The notes beneath the pieces are model-generated. The model did no database searches. It saw only the letters and a program-made list of their open reading frames with translations, and had not been told where the DNA came from. The position numbers and the translations under genes are program-made. A DNA stretch of 33,385 nucleotides, taken from positions 1 to 33,385 of the forward strand of contig JAWUVO010000074.1 of NCBI GenBank assembly GCA_034112325.1. Reading direction: 5' to 3'. Shown piece after piece: positions 14,342-22,792 of this stretch (its first letter is position 1; every line of letters starts with the position of its first letter). Origin of the DNA: Bermanella sp034112325 (GTDB lineage: Bacteria; Pseudomonadota; Gammaproteobacteria; Pseudomonadales; Oceanobacteraceae).

Positions 14342-15088
14342 TTAGGCTGTTTCATCGCCCCAGTCAGATAACCGAGCACGTAACCTGAGTGCCGCTTGGC
14401 TATGAATTTGGCTTACCCGAGACTCACTGACTTCTAGCACTGCACCAATTTCTTTAAGGTTAAGTTCTTCGTCGTAATACAAAGCCAGCACCAGCTGCTC
14501 TCGCTCGGGAAGCTTGCTTATGGCGTCGGCTAAGTGGCCTTTAAATTTGTCGCTGGCAATGCCTTCTAGCGGACTGGTTTGATTAGGATTAACTAACTCA
14601 CCTTCACGCTCTCCTGGCTGATCGAGTAATTCTTCAAAACTAAATAGCCGCGAACCAGCACCGTCTTGTAAATGATGATGGTACTCGTCCATGGTCATGT
14701 CTAATGCGTCGGCTACTTCTTGGTCTTGAGCATCACGACCTGTGGAACTTTCAATATATCGAATGGCGTCAGCAATGCGTCGACTATTACGGTGCACACT
14801 TCTTGGTGCCCAATCGCCTTTTCGTATTTCATCTAGCATAGAGCCACGAATTCGAATGCCTGCATACGTTTCAAAACTAGCACCCTTACTGGGTTCATAT
14901 TTACGAGCCGCTTCAATCAATCCGATCATGCCAGATTGAATGAGGTCGTCTACCTGCACAGAAGCCGGCAGCCTGCCTTTCAAGTGATGTGCAATACGTT
15001 TTACAAGCGTTGCATAATCTTGAATCAGTTTGTCAAAATTGCCGTTATCTTCGCCCGTATACATGGCGAAACCGTTGGTCATGGCCAT
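14342..15088 (-). CDS. fliA: FliA, flagellar sigma28 factor
   Basis: The product has 248 residues, the normal length for FliA. Region 2 reads DYATLVKRIAHHLKGRLPAS and GLIEAARKYEPSKGASFETY with AGIRIRGSMLDEIRKGDWAPRS. Region 4 at the C-terminus has LPEREQLVLALYYDEELNLK and EIGAVLEVSESRVSQIHSQA. It directs late flagellar and chemotaxis transcription and is held by FlgM (not in this window) until the hook is complete. It lies 7 bp after fleN, as in Pseudomonas. Confidence 0.97.
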   Translation of the reverse strand: MAMTNGFAMYTGEDNGNFDKLIQDYATLVKRIAHHLKGRLPASVQVDDLIQSGMIGLIEAARKYEPSKGASFETYAGIRIRGSMLDEIRKGDWAPRSVHRNSRRIADAIRYIESSTGRDAQDQEVADALDMTMDEYHHHLQDGAGSRLFSFEELLDQPGEREGELVNPNQTSPLEGIASDKFKGHLADAISKLPEREQLVLALYYDEELNLKEIGAVLEVSESRVSQIHSQAALRLRARLSDWGDETA

Positions 15089-15095
15089 ATTTAAT

Positions 15096-15965
15096 TTATC
15101 CGCGTACTGCTGTAGATATCAAATTTTCAACAAAGAATTCTAAATTGCCCCTTGGAGTCGTAGGCAGTGGCCACGAATCCACTTTTTTGGCTAACGATTT
15201 AAATGCCATTGAGGCTTTTGATCTTGGGTAAGCTTGAATAACCGCTTTTTGTCTTTGCACCGAACGTTTTACCGATTCGTCAAATGGTATACTGCCCACA
15301 TACTGCAAAGCAATATCCAAGAACCGATCAGTGACTTTAGTAAGTTTAGCAAATACGTTATGGCCGTCTTGTGGGGTTTTAACCATATTGGCCAATACAC
15401 GAAAACGAAATAGTCCATGGTCGCGGTTTAATAATTTTATCAACGCGTAAGCATCGGTAATACTAGTGGGTTCGTCAGTTACTACTATTAAGACTTCTTG
15501 CGCGGCTTTCACAAAGGTCACTACGCCGTCGCTTATGCCAGCGGCGGTGTCCACTACCAGTACATCCATTTGATCGGCAATGGTGCTGAATGCGCGAATT
15601 AATCCCACATGCTCTTCTGGCGCAAGCTGGGCCATGGCTTGAGTGCCCGAGGCGGCAGGAATTATTTTAATGCCTCCTGGACCATTCACTAAAATGTCTT
15701 GCAGTGACACTTCACCACTTAATACATTACTAATATTATTTTTAGCTTTAATACCCAACAAAATATCAATATTGGCTAAACCTAGGTCGGCATCTAGTAC
15801 CACCACTCTGCGGCCCATATCTGCCAAAGCGATACTCATATTAATTGAGACATTACTCTTGCCCACACCACCTTTACCACCCGTTACGGCGATTACTTGT
15901 ACTGGATGCATTGCTCTATTTTCTCCCTGTTTTTTTAACTGGTGCTCATGCAGCATGCTAATCAT
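15096..15965 (-). CDS. fleN: FleN/FlhG, MinD-like ATPase controlling flagellar number
   Basis: The product has 289 residues. Start ATG at 15965 overlaps the flhF stop (TAATG) and has AGGAG 7 bp upstream; a GTG 6 bp earlier would be too close to that site. The deviant Walker A motif AVTGGKGGVGKSNVSIN is at about 26-42, followed by VVLDADLGLANIDILLG and VLVVDTAAGISDGV. In Pseudomonas FleN restrains FleQ and keeps the flagellum number at one; in Vibrio and other polar flagellates FlhG opposes FlhF. It sits in the conserved flhF-fleN-fliA order. Confidence 0.96.
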   Translation of the reverse strand: MISMLHEHQLKKQGENRAMHPVQVIAVTGGKGGVGKSNVSINMSIALADMGRRVVVLDADLGLANIDILLGIKAKNNISNVLSGEVSLQDILVNGPGGIKIIPAASGTQAMAQLAPEEHVGLIRAFSTIADQMDVLVVDTAAGISDGVVTFVKAAQEVLIVVTDEPTSITDAYALIKLLNRDHGLFRFRVLANMVKTPQDGHNVFAKLTKVTDRFLDIALQYVGSIPFDESVKRSVQRQKAVIQAYPRSKASMAFKSLAKKVDSWPLPTTPRGNLEFFVENLISTAVRG

Positions 15966-17611
15966 TACCACGCTCCTTGAGCAATTCCAGCCTCGCGGGC
16001 TAGTTGCTGTTCTTGTTGGGCAATTATGACGGCCTGCTTGACTAAACCTTTGGCACTAGCCACTTGTATATCATCAGGAATACGTTGCCCATCAGTGCTA
16101 TAGGATAAGTTTAGTCCGGTTTCTAGTAATACGCTTATAACATCGCCTAAACTACTTGCCTCATCTATCTTAGTGACCACGCAGCCCGCTAAACTCGCAC
16201 TCTTGTAGCTATTAAAAACTTTACGTAATACTCGGCTATTGCAAGTAGCTGGCAGGGTTAATAGAGTTTGGACCGTGTCTTTTAGTTGTACTAGTTGGTC
16301 TAATTGATATTTCAGCATTGGGTGTTCTGGGGTTAAACCTGCTGTATCGATTAATATTAGGTCGCAACCTTTTAAGTCTTTAATACACTGGGCAACAGAA
16401 TGCTCTTGGTCGGCGACTTGCACCGGCACCCCCATTATTTGACCTAGAGTACGCAGCTGGTCATGAGCGGCTAAACGATAGTTATCCATAGTAATCAAAC
16501 CTACCTTGGCGTTTTCGTGTTCTAGGGTAAAGCGCACCGCCATTTTGGCAATCGTGGTAGTTTTACCCGCTCCTGTTGGACCTACTAATGCAAAGATACC
16601 GCCACGCTTTAAACGGTCGCTTGGACTAATAGAGATATGTTGGGTTAAGTCTTGAAGACATGCCTGCCAAGATGACTTTTCATCTTGGTTGTTATCTAAA
16701 TGGTTAACTAGCTGGTAATTTAGCCATTCGTCAAAGCCCATATTTTCAAACCGACGCCACAACCTAGCTTGCAAGGTATTGGCTGGGCTGTATTTTTTCC
16801 AAATGAAATTGGCTGGTGTATGAATATTCTGTGTAATATTTTCAGCTGTTTGTTTTGGTGCTGGTGTGGCATAGGCATTTGCGGTAGCCATTAACATTTC
16901 TTTTAGATCGTTAAGCTCATTACGCACGTCATCAATTAATTGCTTGTTAGGTTGTTCACCTGCTTGCTGACCACTGTTTTGCGAATGACTGTTTTGGAAA
17001 TGAGAAGGCGAGTTATTAATTGGAGTGATATTATCGCTATTACCTTTACTCCGATTATTTTTCATTTCATCAAGTGCTGTTTGTAGATCTGACTGAACAG
17101 GTTGATGTAATGCGGCGTGATGAGCTGGGTGACCAAGTGGTGATGTTTGTCCACTAACGGCTTGAGCAAGGTCTGCTGCTAAACCATTGCCTTCTCTTTG
17201 TTTTTTTAATGCCTCTAATTGATCTTGTAGTTTTAATTGTGCTTCTACATCAACACGGTCAGCGTCACTCAAAAACGGCCAAGGATTATGATCTTTTTGT
17301 TGAGCATTAGATTCAGTTTGATATTTTTTGTTTTTAGCCGACTTTTGTTTTACTTGCTTGGCTAACTTACTCTGTGAAGATTTGCTTTCAGAAGAGAACT
17401 TTGGCGAAGGTAAATGGCTATCTTCTTCTTCAGCGTTAAATATTGGTGCCGATTTTTTTGCACTAAATGGCTCATAGTTTTGAGCCACAATAATTTCAAC
17501 TCCACCTTTCACTCTGTGGTTAGATAAAATAACGGCGTCTGGGCCCATTTCGTCACGAACCGTTTTTAAGGCTTTTTGCATACTGGTTGCAGTAAAACGA
17601 CGGACTTTCAT
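15965..17611 (-). CDS. flhF: FlhF, SRP-type GTPase specifying the flagellar pole
   Basis: The product has 548 residues, longer than many FlhF proteins because of a poorly conserved basic, Gln/Asn-rich middle region (about 50-270). The N-terminal B domain starts MKVRRFTATSMQKALKTVRD. The NG domain carries G1 GPTGAGKTTTIAK (344-356), DTAGL (422-426) and TKIDE (480-484), with LRTLGQIMGVPV between. It recruits early flagellar components to the cell pole. The stop overlaps the fleN ATG, and the gene follows flhA by 80 bp. Confidence 0.96.
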   Translation of the reverse strand: MKVRRFTATSMQKALKTVRDEMGPDAVILSNHRVKGGVEIIVAQNYEPFSAKKSAPIFNAEEEDSHLPSPKFSSESKSSQSKLAKQVKQKSAKNKKYQTESNAQQKDHNPWPFLSDADRVDVEAQLKLQDQLEALKKQREGNGLAADLAQAVSGQTSPLGHPAHHAALHQPVQSDLQTALDEMKNNRSKGNSDNITPINNSPSHFQNSHSQNSGQQAGEQPNKQLIDDVRNELNDLKEMLMATANAYATPAPKQTAENITQNIHTPANFIWKKYSPANTLQARLWRRFENMGFDEWLNYQLVNHLDNNQDEKSSWQACLQDLTQHISISPSDRLKRGGIFALVGPTGAGKTTTIAKMAVRFTLEHENAKVGLITMDNYRLAAHDQLRTLGQIMGVPVQVADQEHSVAQCIKDLKGCDLILIDTAGLTPEHPMLKYQLDQLVQLKDTVQTLLTLPATCNSRVLRKVFNSYKSASLAGCVVTKIDEASSLGDVISVLLETGLNLSYSTDGQRIPDDIQVASAKGLVKQAVIIAQQEQQLAREAGIAQGAW

Positions 17612-17691
17612 TATTTCGCTCCCAGTGTGTTAGTTGCAGTCATTGCTATATTCATTATTTTATTAGGATTAACGTCTTTCATTTTTTAACC

Positions 17692-19893
17692 CTACGCCCC
17701 AATCGTGGCGGCAATTGTAATTTGTTTGTTCTCTGGCATTTCTTGATACGAGATAACATGAAGGTTATCGGCCATAGATCTTACAAACGTTGACAGTACC
17801 GGACGCAACATGGCGCTGACCAATAATACGGCAGGATGCCCAGCCATTTCTTGATTGCGTGCGGCATCAAATAATGAGCTTTGTAGCTTCTCTGTCATTG
17901 ACGGTTCTAAAATCATATTGTCTGACGACCCGGTTTGTTGTTTTGTCTGTTGTACTGTCTTGAGCAATAACTGTTCCAGAGCGGGCTCTAATGTAATAAC
18001 CGAGAGATCATCAGCGTTTCCGTAGATACTCTGTACAATTAAGCGCCGTAAAACCTTACGCACTTGCACCGTTAATGCGGCAGTATCTTGACTATCGGTA
18101 GTAGTGTTCGCCAAAGCTTCGGCGATACTGCGCATATCGCGTACCGGCACACCCTCGCTTAATAGGTTTTGTAATACCGCTAACAACTGACTTAAATTTA
18201 AGGTGGTTGGCACTAATTCTTCAGCCAATTTAGGACTGTCTTTAGCCAAGCGGTCTAACATTTTTTGTACGTCTTCGTGACCAATTAATTCAGCAGAATG
18301 TTTTTGTAACAGCTGGTTTAAGTGAGTGGCAACTACCGTACTTGAGTCCACTACGGTGTAACCTAATGTTTGCGCCTGATCTTTTTTATTGGCGTCTATC
18401 CAAATTGCCTCTAAGCCAAATGCGGGGTCACGAGTTTCAATACCTTCTAACTGACCAAATACTTGGCCTGGGTTAATAGCCATTTCTTTATCGGGTTCAA
18501 TTTCGGCTTCAGCTATTGCCACACCCATTAATAAAATACGATAGGCATTAGGCATTAAATCTAGGTTGTCTCGAATGTGAACACTGGGAATTAAAAAACC
18601 AAGATCTTGAGAGAGTTTACGGCGAATACCTTTAATGCGACTAAGCAGCTGTCCTCCTTGGTTTTTATCTACCAAGGGAATTAACCGGTAACCAACTTCT
18701 AAGCCAATAATGTCTACGTCTTCTACGTCGTCCCAATCAACTTCTTTACTGTCTGTGCCAGGTAAAGCTTTTGCTTGACCAACGCTTGAAGGACCACCTG
18801 CATTACTGCCAGTACTGGCTTTTTGCGCAGCTTGCTTGGCTGTGCCAGCCATGCCCTCATCAACCACTTCTCCTTCTAGTCCTTTTTTATAAATAAAGTA
18901 AGCACCAATACTTAATGCCGAACCTAAACCTAAAAATGCAACATGGGGCATACCAGGAATCAAGCCCATTAAAAATAACACTCCGCCAGCAACTGACAAT
19001 GAACGAGCATTACCAAACATTTGAGAGAATATTTGATCGCCCATGCCCTCGTTGCTTTTATTACGTGTCACGATGATGGCGGTGGCAGTCGAAAGTAATA
19101 AAGAAGGAATTTGTGCCACTAGGCCGTCGCCTATGGTTAATAATGCGTAGACTTCTGTAGCACGTGCAAAGTCTAAGTCATGTTGAGCCATGCCGATGGC
19201 TAAACCACCTAGAATATTAATAATAAGAATTAGTAAGCCAGCAATCGCATCACCTTTCACAAATTTACTAGCACCGTCCATTGCCCCATAAAAGTCGGCT
19301 TCGCTGGCTACTTCTGTGCGACGGGTTTTTGCTTGGTCGGCATCAATTAAGCCCGCGTTTAAATCGGCATCAATGGCCATTTGCTTACCTGGCATGGCGT
19401 CTAAGGTGAAACGTGCACTTACTTCTGAAACGCGTCCAGCACCTTTAGTCACAACCACAAAGTTTATGATCATCAGAATTAAAAATACCACTAGACCAAC
19501 GGCGTAGTTACCACCTACTAGTACTGTACCAAAGGCTTCTATTACTTTACCGGCCGCTGCACCACCCTCATGTCCTTCTAACAAAACCACTCGGGTAGAC
19601 GCCACATTAAGAGCTAGTCTTAGTAAAGTAGCGATTAATAACACACTGGGGAAAATTGCAAAATCTAATGGACGACCAGCGTAGATACTGACCATCAGTA
19701 CAATAATAGAAAGTGCGATATTGAAGGTGAAAAATATATCTAACAGAATAGTTGGTACAGGCAGAGTCATCATGCCCAATAGCAGCATCAGCATAAATGG
19801 CACGCCAAGGTTGCCTGATGCTAATGCTCTAAACTGTGTAAAGCCTAGGAGCATGCCGCCCCGTGTAGGTAAAGATAGTTTGCCTGCTGCCAT
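17692..19893 (-). CDS. flhA: FlhA, flagellar type III export gate protein
   Basis: The product has 733 residues, slightly longer than E. coli FlhA (about 692). The N-terminal half has eight membrane segments (from GVPFMLMLLLGMMTLPVPTI to FLGLGSALSIGAYFIY). The conserved cytoplasmic loop (FHIPEP-type region) reads RFTLDAMPGKQMAIDADLNA and GLIDADQAKTRR. The C-terminal cytoplasmic domain forms the substrate-docking ring (VDIIGLEVGYRLIPLVDKNQ, GLEAIWID, TVVDSSTVVATHLNQLL). A short extra Ala/Gly-rich linker (about 355-378) joins the halves. A sigma54-type promoter precedes it, so it is likely the first gene of this transcription unit. Confidence 0.97.
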   Translation of the reverse strand: MAAGKLSLPTRGGMLLGFTQFRALASGNLGVPFMLMLLLGMMTLPVPTILLDIFFTFNIALSIIVLMVSIYAGRPLDFAIFPSVLLIATLLRLALNVASTRVVLLEGHEGGAAAGKVIEAFGTVLVGGNYAVGLVVFLILMIINFVVVTKGAGRVSEVSARFTLDAMPGKQMAIDADLNAGLIDADQAKTRRTEVASEADFYGAMDGASKFVKGDAIAGLLILIINILGGLAIGMAQHDLDFARATEVYALLTIGDGLVAQIPSLLLSTATAIIVTRNKSNEGMGDQIFSQMFGNARSLSVAGGVLFLMGLIPGMPHVAFLGLGSALSIGAYFIYKKGLEGEVVDEGMAGTAKQAAQKASTGSNAGGPSSVGQAKALPGTDSKEVDWDDVEDVDIIGLEVGYRLIPLVDKNQGGQLLSRIKGIRRKLSQDLGFLIPSVHIRDNLDLMPNAYRILLMGVAIAEAEIEPDKEMAINPGQVFGQLEGIETRDPAFGLEAIWIDANKKDQAQTLGYTVVDSSTVVATHLNQLLQKHSAELIGHEDVQKMLDRLAKDSPKLAEELVPTTLNLSQLLAVLQNLLSEGVPVRDMRSIAEALANTTTDSQDTAALTVQVRKVLRRLIVQSIYGNADDLSVITLEPALEQLLLKTVQQTKQQTGSSDNMILEPSMTEKLQSSLFDAARNQEMAGHPAVLLVSAMLRPVLSTFVRSMADNLHVISYQEMPENKQITIAATIGA

Positions 19894-19942
19894 GGAATCT
19901 ACTTCTACTTCTTATTGTTTATTTGACACTCACAGCGTTATT

Positions 19943-19957
19943 GCAAAAAATTGGCCA
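19943..19957 (-). promoter_or_regulatory. Sigma54 (RpoN) promoter of flhA
   Basis: On the minus strand the site is TGGCCAA-TTTT-TTGC, against TGGCACG-N4-TTGC. The invariant GG and GC are correctly spaced. It lies 49 bp upstream of the flhA ATG, leaving a leader of about 38 nt. flhA is RpoN- and FleQ/FlrA-dependent in related polar flagellates. Confidence 0.7.
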
Positions 19958-20047
19958 TGTTTTTTTATAGAAGAGAGTTAGATGGGAACACTGGATTAAT
20001 TCAGCCAGTTTAGGCAGGAGTTTTTTATCGTAGCTGATAATTGGGCC

Positions 20048-20076
20048 GGTGTATTAGCACCTAGTGGTAATACACC
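20048..20076. repeat. 9-bp inverted repeat between flhA and the oxidase gene
   Basis: GGTGTATTA (20048-20056) and TAATACACC (20068-20076) are perfect arms around 11 nt (GCACCTAGTGG), with a further internal ACC/GGT pair. It lies 65 bp past the stop of the minus-strand oxidase gene. There is no T-run after it on the minus strand, so it is a weak terminator, an mRNA 3' stem or a protein-binding palindrome; sequence does not decide. Confidence 0.5.
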
Positions 20077-20141
20077 AAAACAACATAAACGTGTTAATTC
20101 AAATATGCATATCAATTTTTAGCTAATTTACAGCTAATTTT

Positions 20142-21509
20142 TTAACTAAAAAGTGTTTGTAAGTATCTATTAACAAACTTACCTTGCGGGTCTAACTGCC
20201 GACGCACTTCATTAAAGTCATTCCACTTTGAATAATGAGGTTTAAGTTGGCTGGCTGTCATAGTATTTATTTTCCCCCAATGAGGGCGGCCTTGGTATTT
20301 TTGTAAAATAGGCTCAACCGCTTTAAACATTGCTTTGTAGTCTTCTTGATAAAACCGATGAACTGCAATTGAACAAGTCTCACGCTGATAAAACGGGCTA
20401 AGCCATATATCATCTGATTTTATATAACGAACTTCGAATGGAAAAAATACTTCTGGGAAGTTCTTTTCTACTAAATCTTTAATTTCGGTAAATGCTTTTA
20501 CCATGTTCTCGCGGGGAAGGTGATATTCCATTTCATTAAAACGCACATTGCGCTCACTGGCATAATTCTGCCAAGAGTTGGCGATAGTGACTTCTTTTGA
20601 AATAGTTTTCATATAAGTACCTAACACCAGCTCACGTAGTTTAGGACTCCATTGCAGCATGTCGCGAGCCAACTTTAGGTCTTCAGCACCATCGTTTTGA
20701 TCTAGTTTATCGCTTACAGATATTGCTTGGTCAGTAATATTTTGTACATCAATAAACCCCATTCCTGTAAACGGTATGTAATAGAATTCTAAATTACGAT
20801 TGTTATTGGCCAGTTCATCTACACTGGCTAAAATCTCTTCGATTGGCAGCCAGGTAGTTTCACGCTTTAATCGATATTTGGGCATATTTTGCATTTTTAT
20901 TTGAGTCACTACACCTAGCGCCCCTAAATTAACCCGAGCCGCATTAAATATTTCTGTATTTTTGGTGCGGCTACAATCTATCTTTTCTCCATTAGCAGCA
21001 ATCAATTGCAACTCTTCTACAAAGCTAGACATACAGCCAATTTCTTGTCCAGTTCCATGGGTGGCAGTGCCTAACGCACCCGCCAACGTTTGCTCGTCTA
21101 TGTCAGGCATGTTTAGTAACGCTTGGCCGCGCTCGGCTAAAGGTGCGCCTATATCGCCTAAACGGGTTCCCGCTAATATAGTGGCTTGATTTTTTTCTAC
21201 GTCGTGATCAATAACACCCGTTAATTTTGATATTGAAACAATGGTGTCGTCTGTGGGAACCAATGGCATAAAACTATGGCCAGCCCCAACTGGACGAACC
21301 TTGCCTTTGGCATTAACGATCAATGCTTGTAGCTCTTCAACTGTGGCGGGGGCTTTACGAAATTCAGGGTAACAAACTTGTGATCCAGACCAATTTTTCC
21401 ATGGAATACGATTTTCTTTGTTGGTGTTTGCGAATACTAAATTCGGGGCAACCACAATACCAGCAGCCGCTGTTATAAGATTATTAAGTAGTGATCGACG
21501 TGAAATCAT
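20142..21509 (-). CDS. Tat-exported FAD-linked oxidase of the aldonolactone oxidase family
   Basis: The product has 455 residues. The N-terminus MISRRSLLNNLITAAAGIVV is a twin-arginine signal, implying folded, cofactor-loaded export to the periplasm. The FAD-binding PCMH domain has VRPVGAGHSF (H78, the residue that carries covalent FAD in this family), ATILAGTRLGDIG and LAGALGTATHGTGQEIG. The C-terminal substrate domain ends with HWGK (410-413) and LDPQGKFVNRYLQTLF, hallmarks of D-arabinono-1,4-lactone/L-gulonolactone oxidase-type enzymes. The natural substrate is not known; sugar lactones or polyols are possible. The cytochrome c gene 60 bp upstream suggests electrons pass to a heme partner rather than directly to oxygen. 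Confidence 0.88.
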   Translation of the reverse strand: MISRRSLLNNLITAAAGIVVAPNLVFANTNKENRIPWKNWSGSQVCYPEFRKAPATVEELQALIVNAKGKVRPVGAGHSFMPLVPTDDTIVSISKLTGVIDHDVEKNQATILAGTRLGDIGAPLAERGQALLNMPDIDEQTLAGALGTATHGTGQEIGCMSSFVEELQLIAANGEKIDCSRTKNTEIFNAARVNLGALGVVTQIKMQNMPKYRLKRETTWLPIEEILASVDELANNNRNLEFYYIPFTGMGFIDVQNITDQAISVSDKLDQNDGAEDLKLARDMLQWSPKLRELVLGTYMKTISKEVTIANSWQNYASERNVRFNEMEYHLPRENMVKAFTEIKDLVEKNFPEVFFPFEVRYIKSDDIWLSPFYQRETCSIAVHRFYQEDYKAMFKAVEPILQKYQGRPHWGKINTMTASQLKPHYSKWNDFNEVRRQLDPQGKFVNRYLQTLFS

Positions 21510-21569
21510 TTACTGACTTCCTCTAATATTACTATAGGGTTAACAACGTTATTTAACGTCAAATTTTAC

Positions 21570-21929
21570 TTACTTCTGTGCCATAAAATCAATCAGCTTA
21601 GAAAAGTCATCTATACCGCACTCCATACATAAACCAAATGGTGGCATACCACCTTTGCCATTGATGACATGCTCTACTAAACCTGCTTTTCCAAACTGAT
21701 CAATTAAGTCATTCCACTTGTCTTTATCACCAGCTAATGGAGCCCCTGTAGCTATGACAGAATGGCAGTTACGGCAGCTTCGTTGATAGATTTCTGCCAC
21801 TACTGGATCAGTTGGTGTTAATGACTGGGCGACAGCTAGAGCCTGCTGCTGGCTCTGACCACCATCACAAGCAGCTAGTAAAACTAAAAATAATACAAAC
21901 ATATATTTGTAGATTGGCTGAGTATGCAA
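21570..21929 (-). CDS. Lipoprotein cytochrome c (c5-like), likely electron acceptor for the oxidase
   Basis: The product has 119 residues counted from a TTG at 21929 with AGGT about 8 bp upstream; an ATG at 21902 is an alternative start but lacks a ribosome binding site. A lipobox LLAAC places the lipidated Cys at 21. One class I heme site is present: CRNCH (52-56) with axial Met95 in GGMPPFG. The extra pair CMEC (101-104) matches the C-terminal disulfide of cytochrome c5. The protein would be anchored on the periplasmic side of a membrane. It directly precedes the Tat-exported flavoprotein gene, supporting a flavoprotein-cytochrome pair. Confidence 0.87.
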   Translation of the reverse strand: MHTQPIYKYMFVLFLVLLAACDGGQSQQQALAVAQSLTPTDPVVAEIYQRSCRNCHSVIATGAPLAGDKDKWNDLIDQFGKAGLVEHVINGKGGMPPFGLCMECGIDDFSKLIDFMAQK

Positions 21930-22180
21930 TGGGTATACCTCGGAATTAAGCTATTAATAATATGCCCAGTTAACTAGCAAGGGTCAATTTGATATATGGC
22001 CATTTTACAGCTCAGTTTCATAATAAAATTGGCTTTATAGCTAGCACTGCTGAATGGCGTTGAAAGAATCAAAAGGTATTAAAAAAATAGCTTTCCAACT
22101 TTGATCGTTTATTAAGCTTTATACTATTGTAATATTTTTTAGAATTTACTATGTTAGATAAGAGTCAGCATCGCAACATA

Positions 22181-22240
22181 CCCCTCACTATGAGCCGCGA
22201 CTAAACATAGCTTTAGTCTGTTGAGCCAGTGAGTAAGGGG
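22181..22240. other. Two-tier hairpin in the gap before the small membrane protein
   Basis: An inner perfect 7-bp stem GACTAAA (22199-22205) and TTTAGTC (22212-22218) has a 6-nt loop. An outer stem pairs CCCCT-CACT (22181-22189) with AGTG (22228-22231) and AGGGG (22236-22240), leaving a 4-nt bulge. It could be a structured RNA or a palindromic repeat. No promoter or partner copy was identified. Confidence 0.4.
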
Positions 22241-22396
22241 AGCATAGAGATGCAAAACTGACACAACTGGGTATTTTAAACGTATTGAGTCAGCATTGCT
22301 GAATTAGGCGTATTACGCATTGACGTTTGATATGCAGTTTTATTAAAACATGCTCCCCTATCCCTATTTAGCACTTATATGGTGTTTATTTTGTGT

Positions 22397-22420
22397 AAAA
22401 AAAATGGCCTGCTGGCCATT
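22397..22420 (-). terminator. Rho-independent terminator on the minus strand
   Basis: AATGGCC (22403-22409), loop TGCT and GGCCATT (22414-22420) form a perfect 7-bp stem. On the minus strand it is followed by eight Ts (complement of A22397-A22404). The only minus-strand gene upstream is the thioesterase ending at 22793, which lies beyond the oppositely oriented frame at 22475-22735. It would therefore end a long tesB 3' UTR antisense to that small gene, or an unseen RNA. Confidence 0.75.
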
Positions 22421-22474
22421 AACCTTCCTCATGCTACGCTTCTATGTAGACATTTATGAAAATAGCAGTCAATT

Positions 22475-22735
22475 ATGCCCATTAAAAAAGCGATCGAAAA
22501 AAGTAAACCTAATAAAGAAACTCAGCAACAGCGAAAATCTTTAATGATTTTTTTAGGGGTTGTGAGCACACTGGTAGCCATTGGCGTTTACCACCATTTA
22601 AATTCAGATCAATCAAATAAAAGCACAGAAGCTTTTTATGAATCCCGTAAAAGTCCTGGGGCTTATTATGAATATCAAGAGTCTGAAGAAAGCTCTAAGA
22701 AAAAGGCTGAAAGGAATATCTTCTTACAAAAGTAA
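22475..22735 (+). CDS. Small single-pass membrane protein, unknown family
   Basis: The product has 86 residues and I do not recognise the family. The N-terminus is basic (MPIKKAIEKSKPNKETQQQRK), followed by one membrane segment (about residues 24-42, MIFLGVVSTLVAIGVYHHL), and a polar, charged tail rich in Ser, Glu, Lys and Tyr (SPGAYYEYQESEESSKKKAE). The positive-inside pattern places the N-terminus in the cytoplasm and the tail outside. No good ribosome binding site precedes the ATG, which lowers confidence. It is convergent with the thioesterase gene. Confidence 0.5.
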   Translation: MPIKKAIEKSKPNKETQQQRKSLMIFLGVVSTLVAIGVYHHLNSDQSNKSTEAFYESRKSPGAYYEYQESEESSKKKAERNIFLQK

Positions 22736-22792
22736 ATGGACACCACATGTTTGTCAAAGTGGTGAACATTATCATGGTGTGTTTGTTTGATA

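Larger units (their letters stand above)
21930..22474. other. Gene-free 545-bp region with hairpin structure
   Basis: No supportable gene is seen. The region contains the structured segment 22181-22240 and the minus-strand terminator 22397-22420, listed separately. A near-direct repeat GAGTCAGCAT-(C/T)-GC occurs at about 22162 and 22286. A 64-codon plus-strand frame at 22350 has no ribosome binding site and overlaps the better frame at 22475. Confidence 0.5.

Noticed and set aside
22350..22544. Plus-strand 64-residue frame
   Set aside because: It overlaps the better frame at 22475, crosses the terminator stem and lacks a ribosome binding site.
22740..22785. CACCAC/GTGGTG inverted repeat between the small membrane gene and tesB as a terminator
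   Set aside because: The stem is bulged and no T-run follows in either direction, so it was not called.
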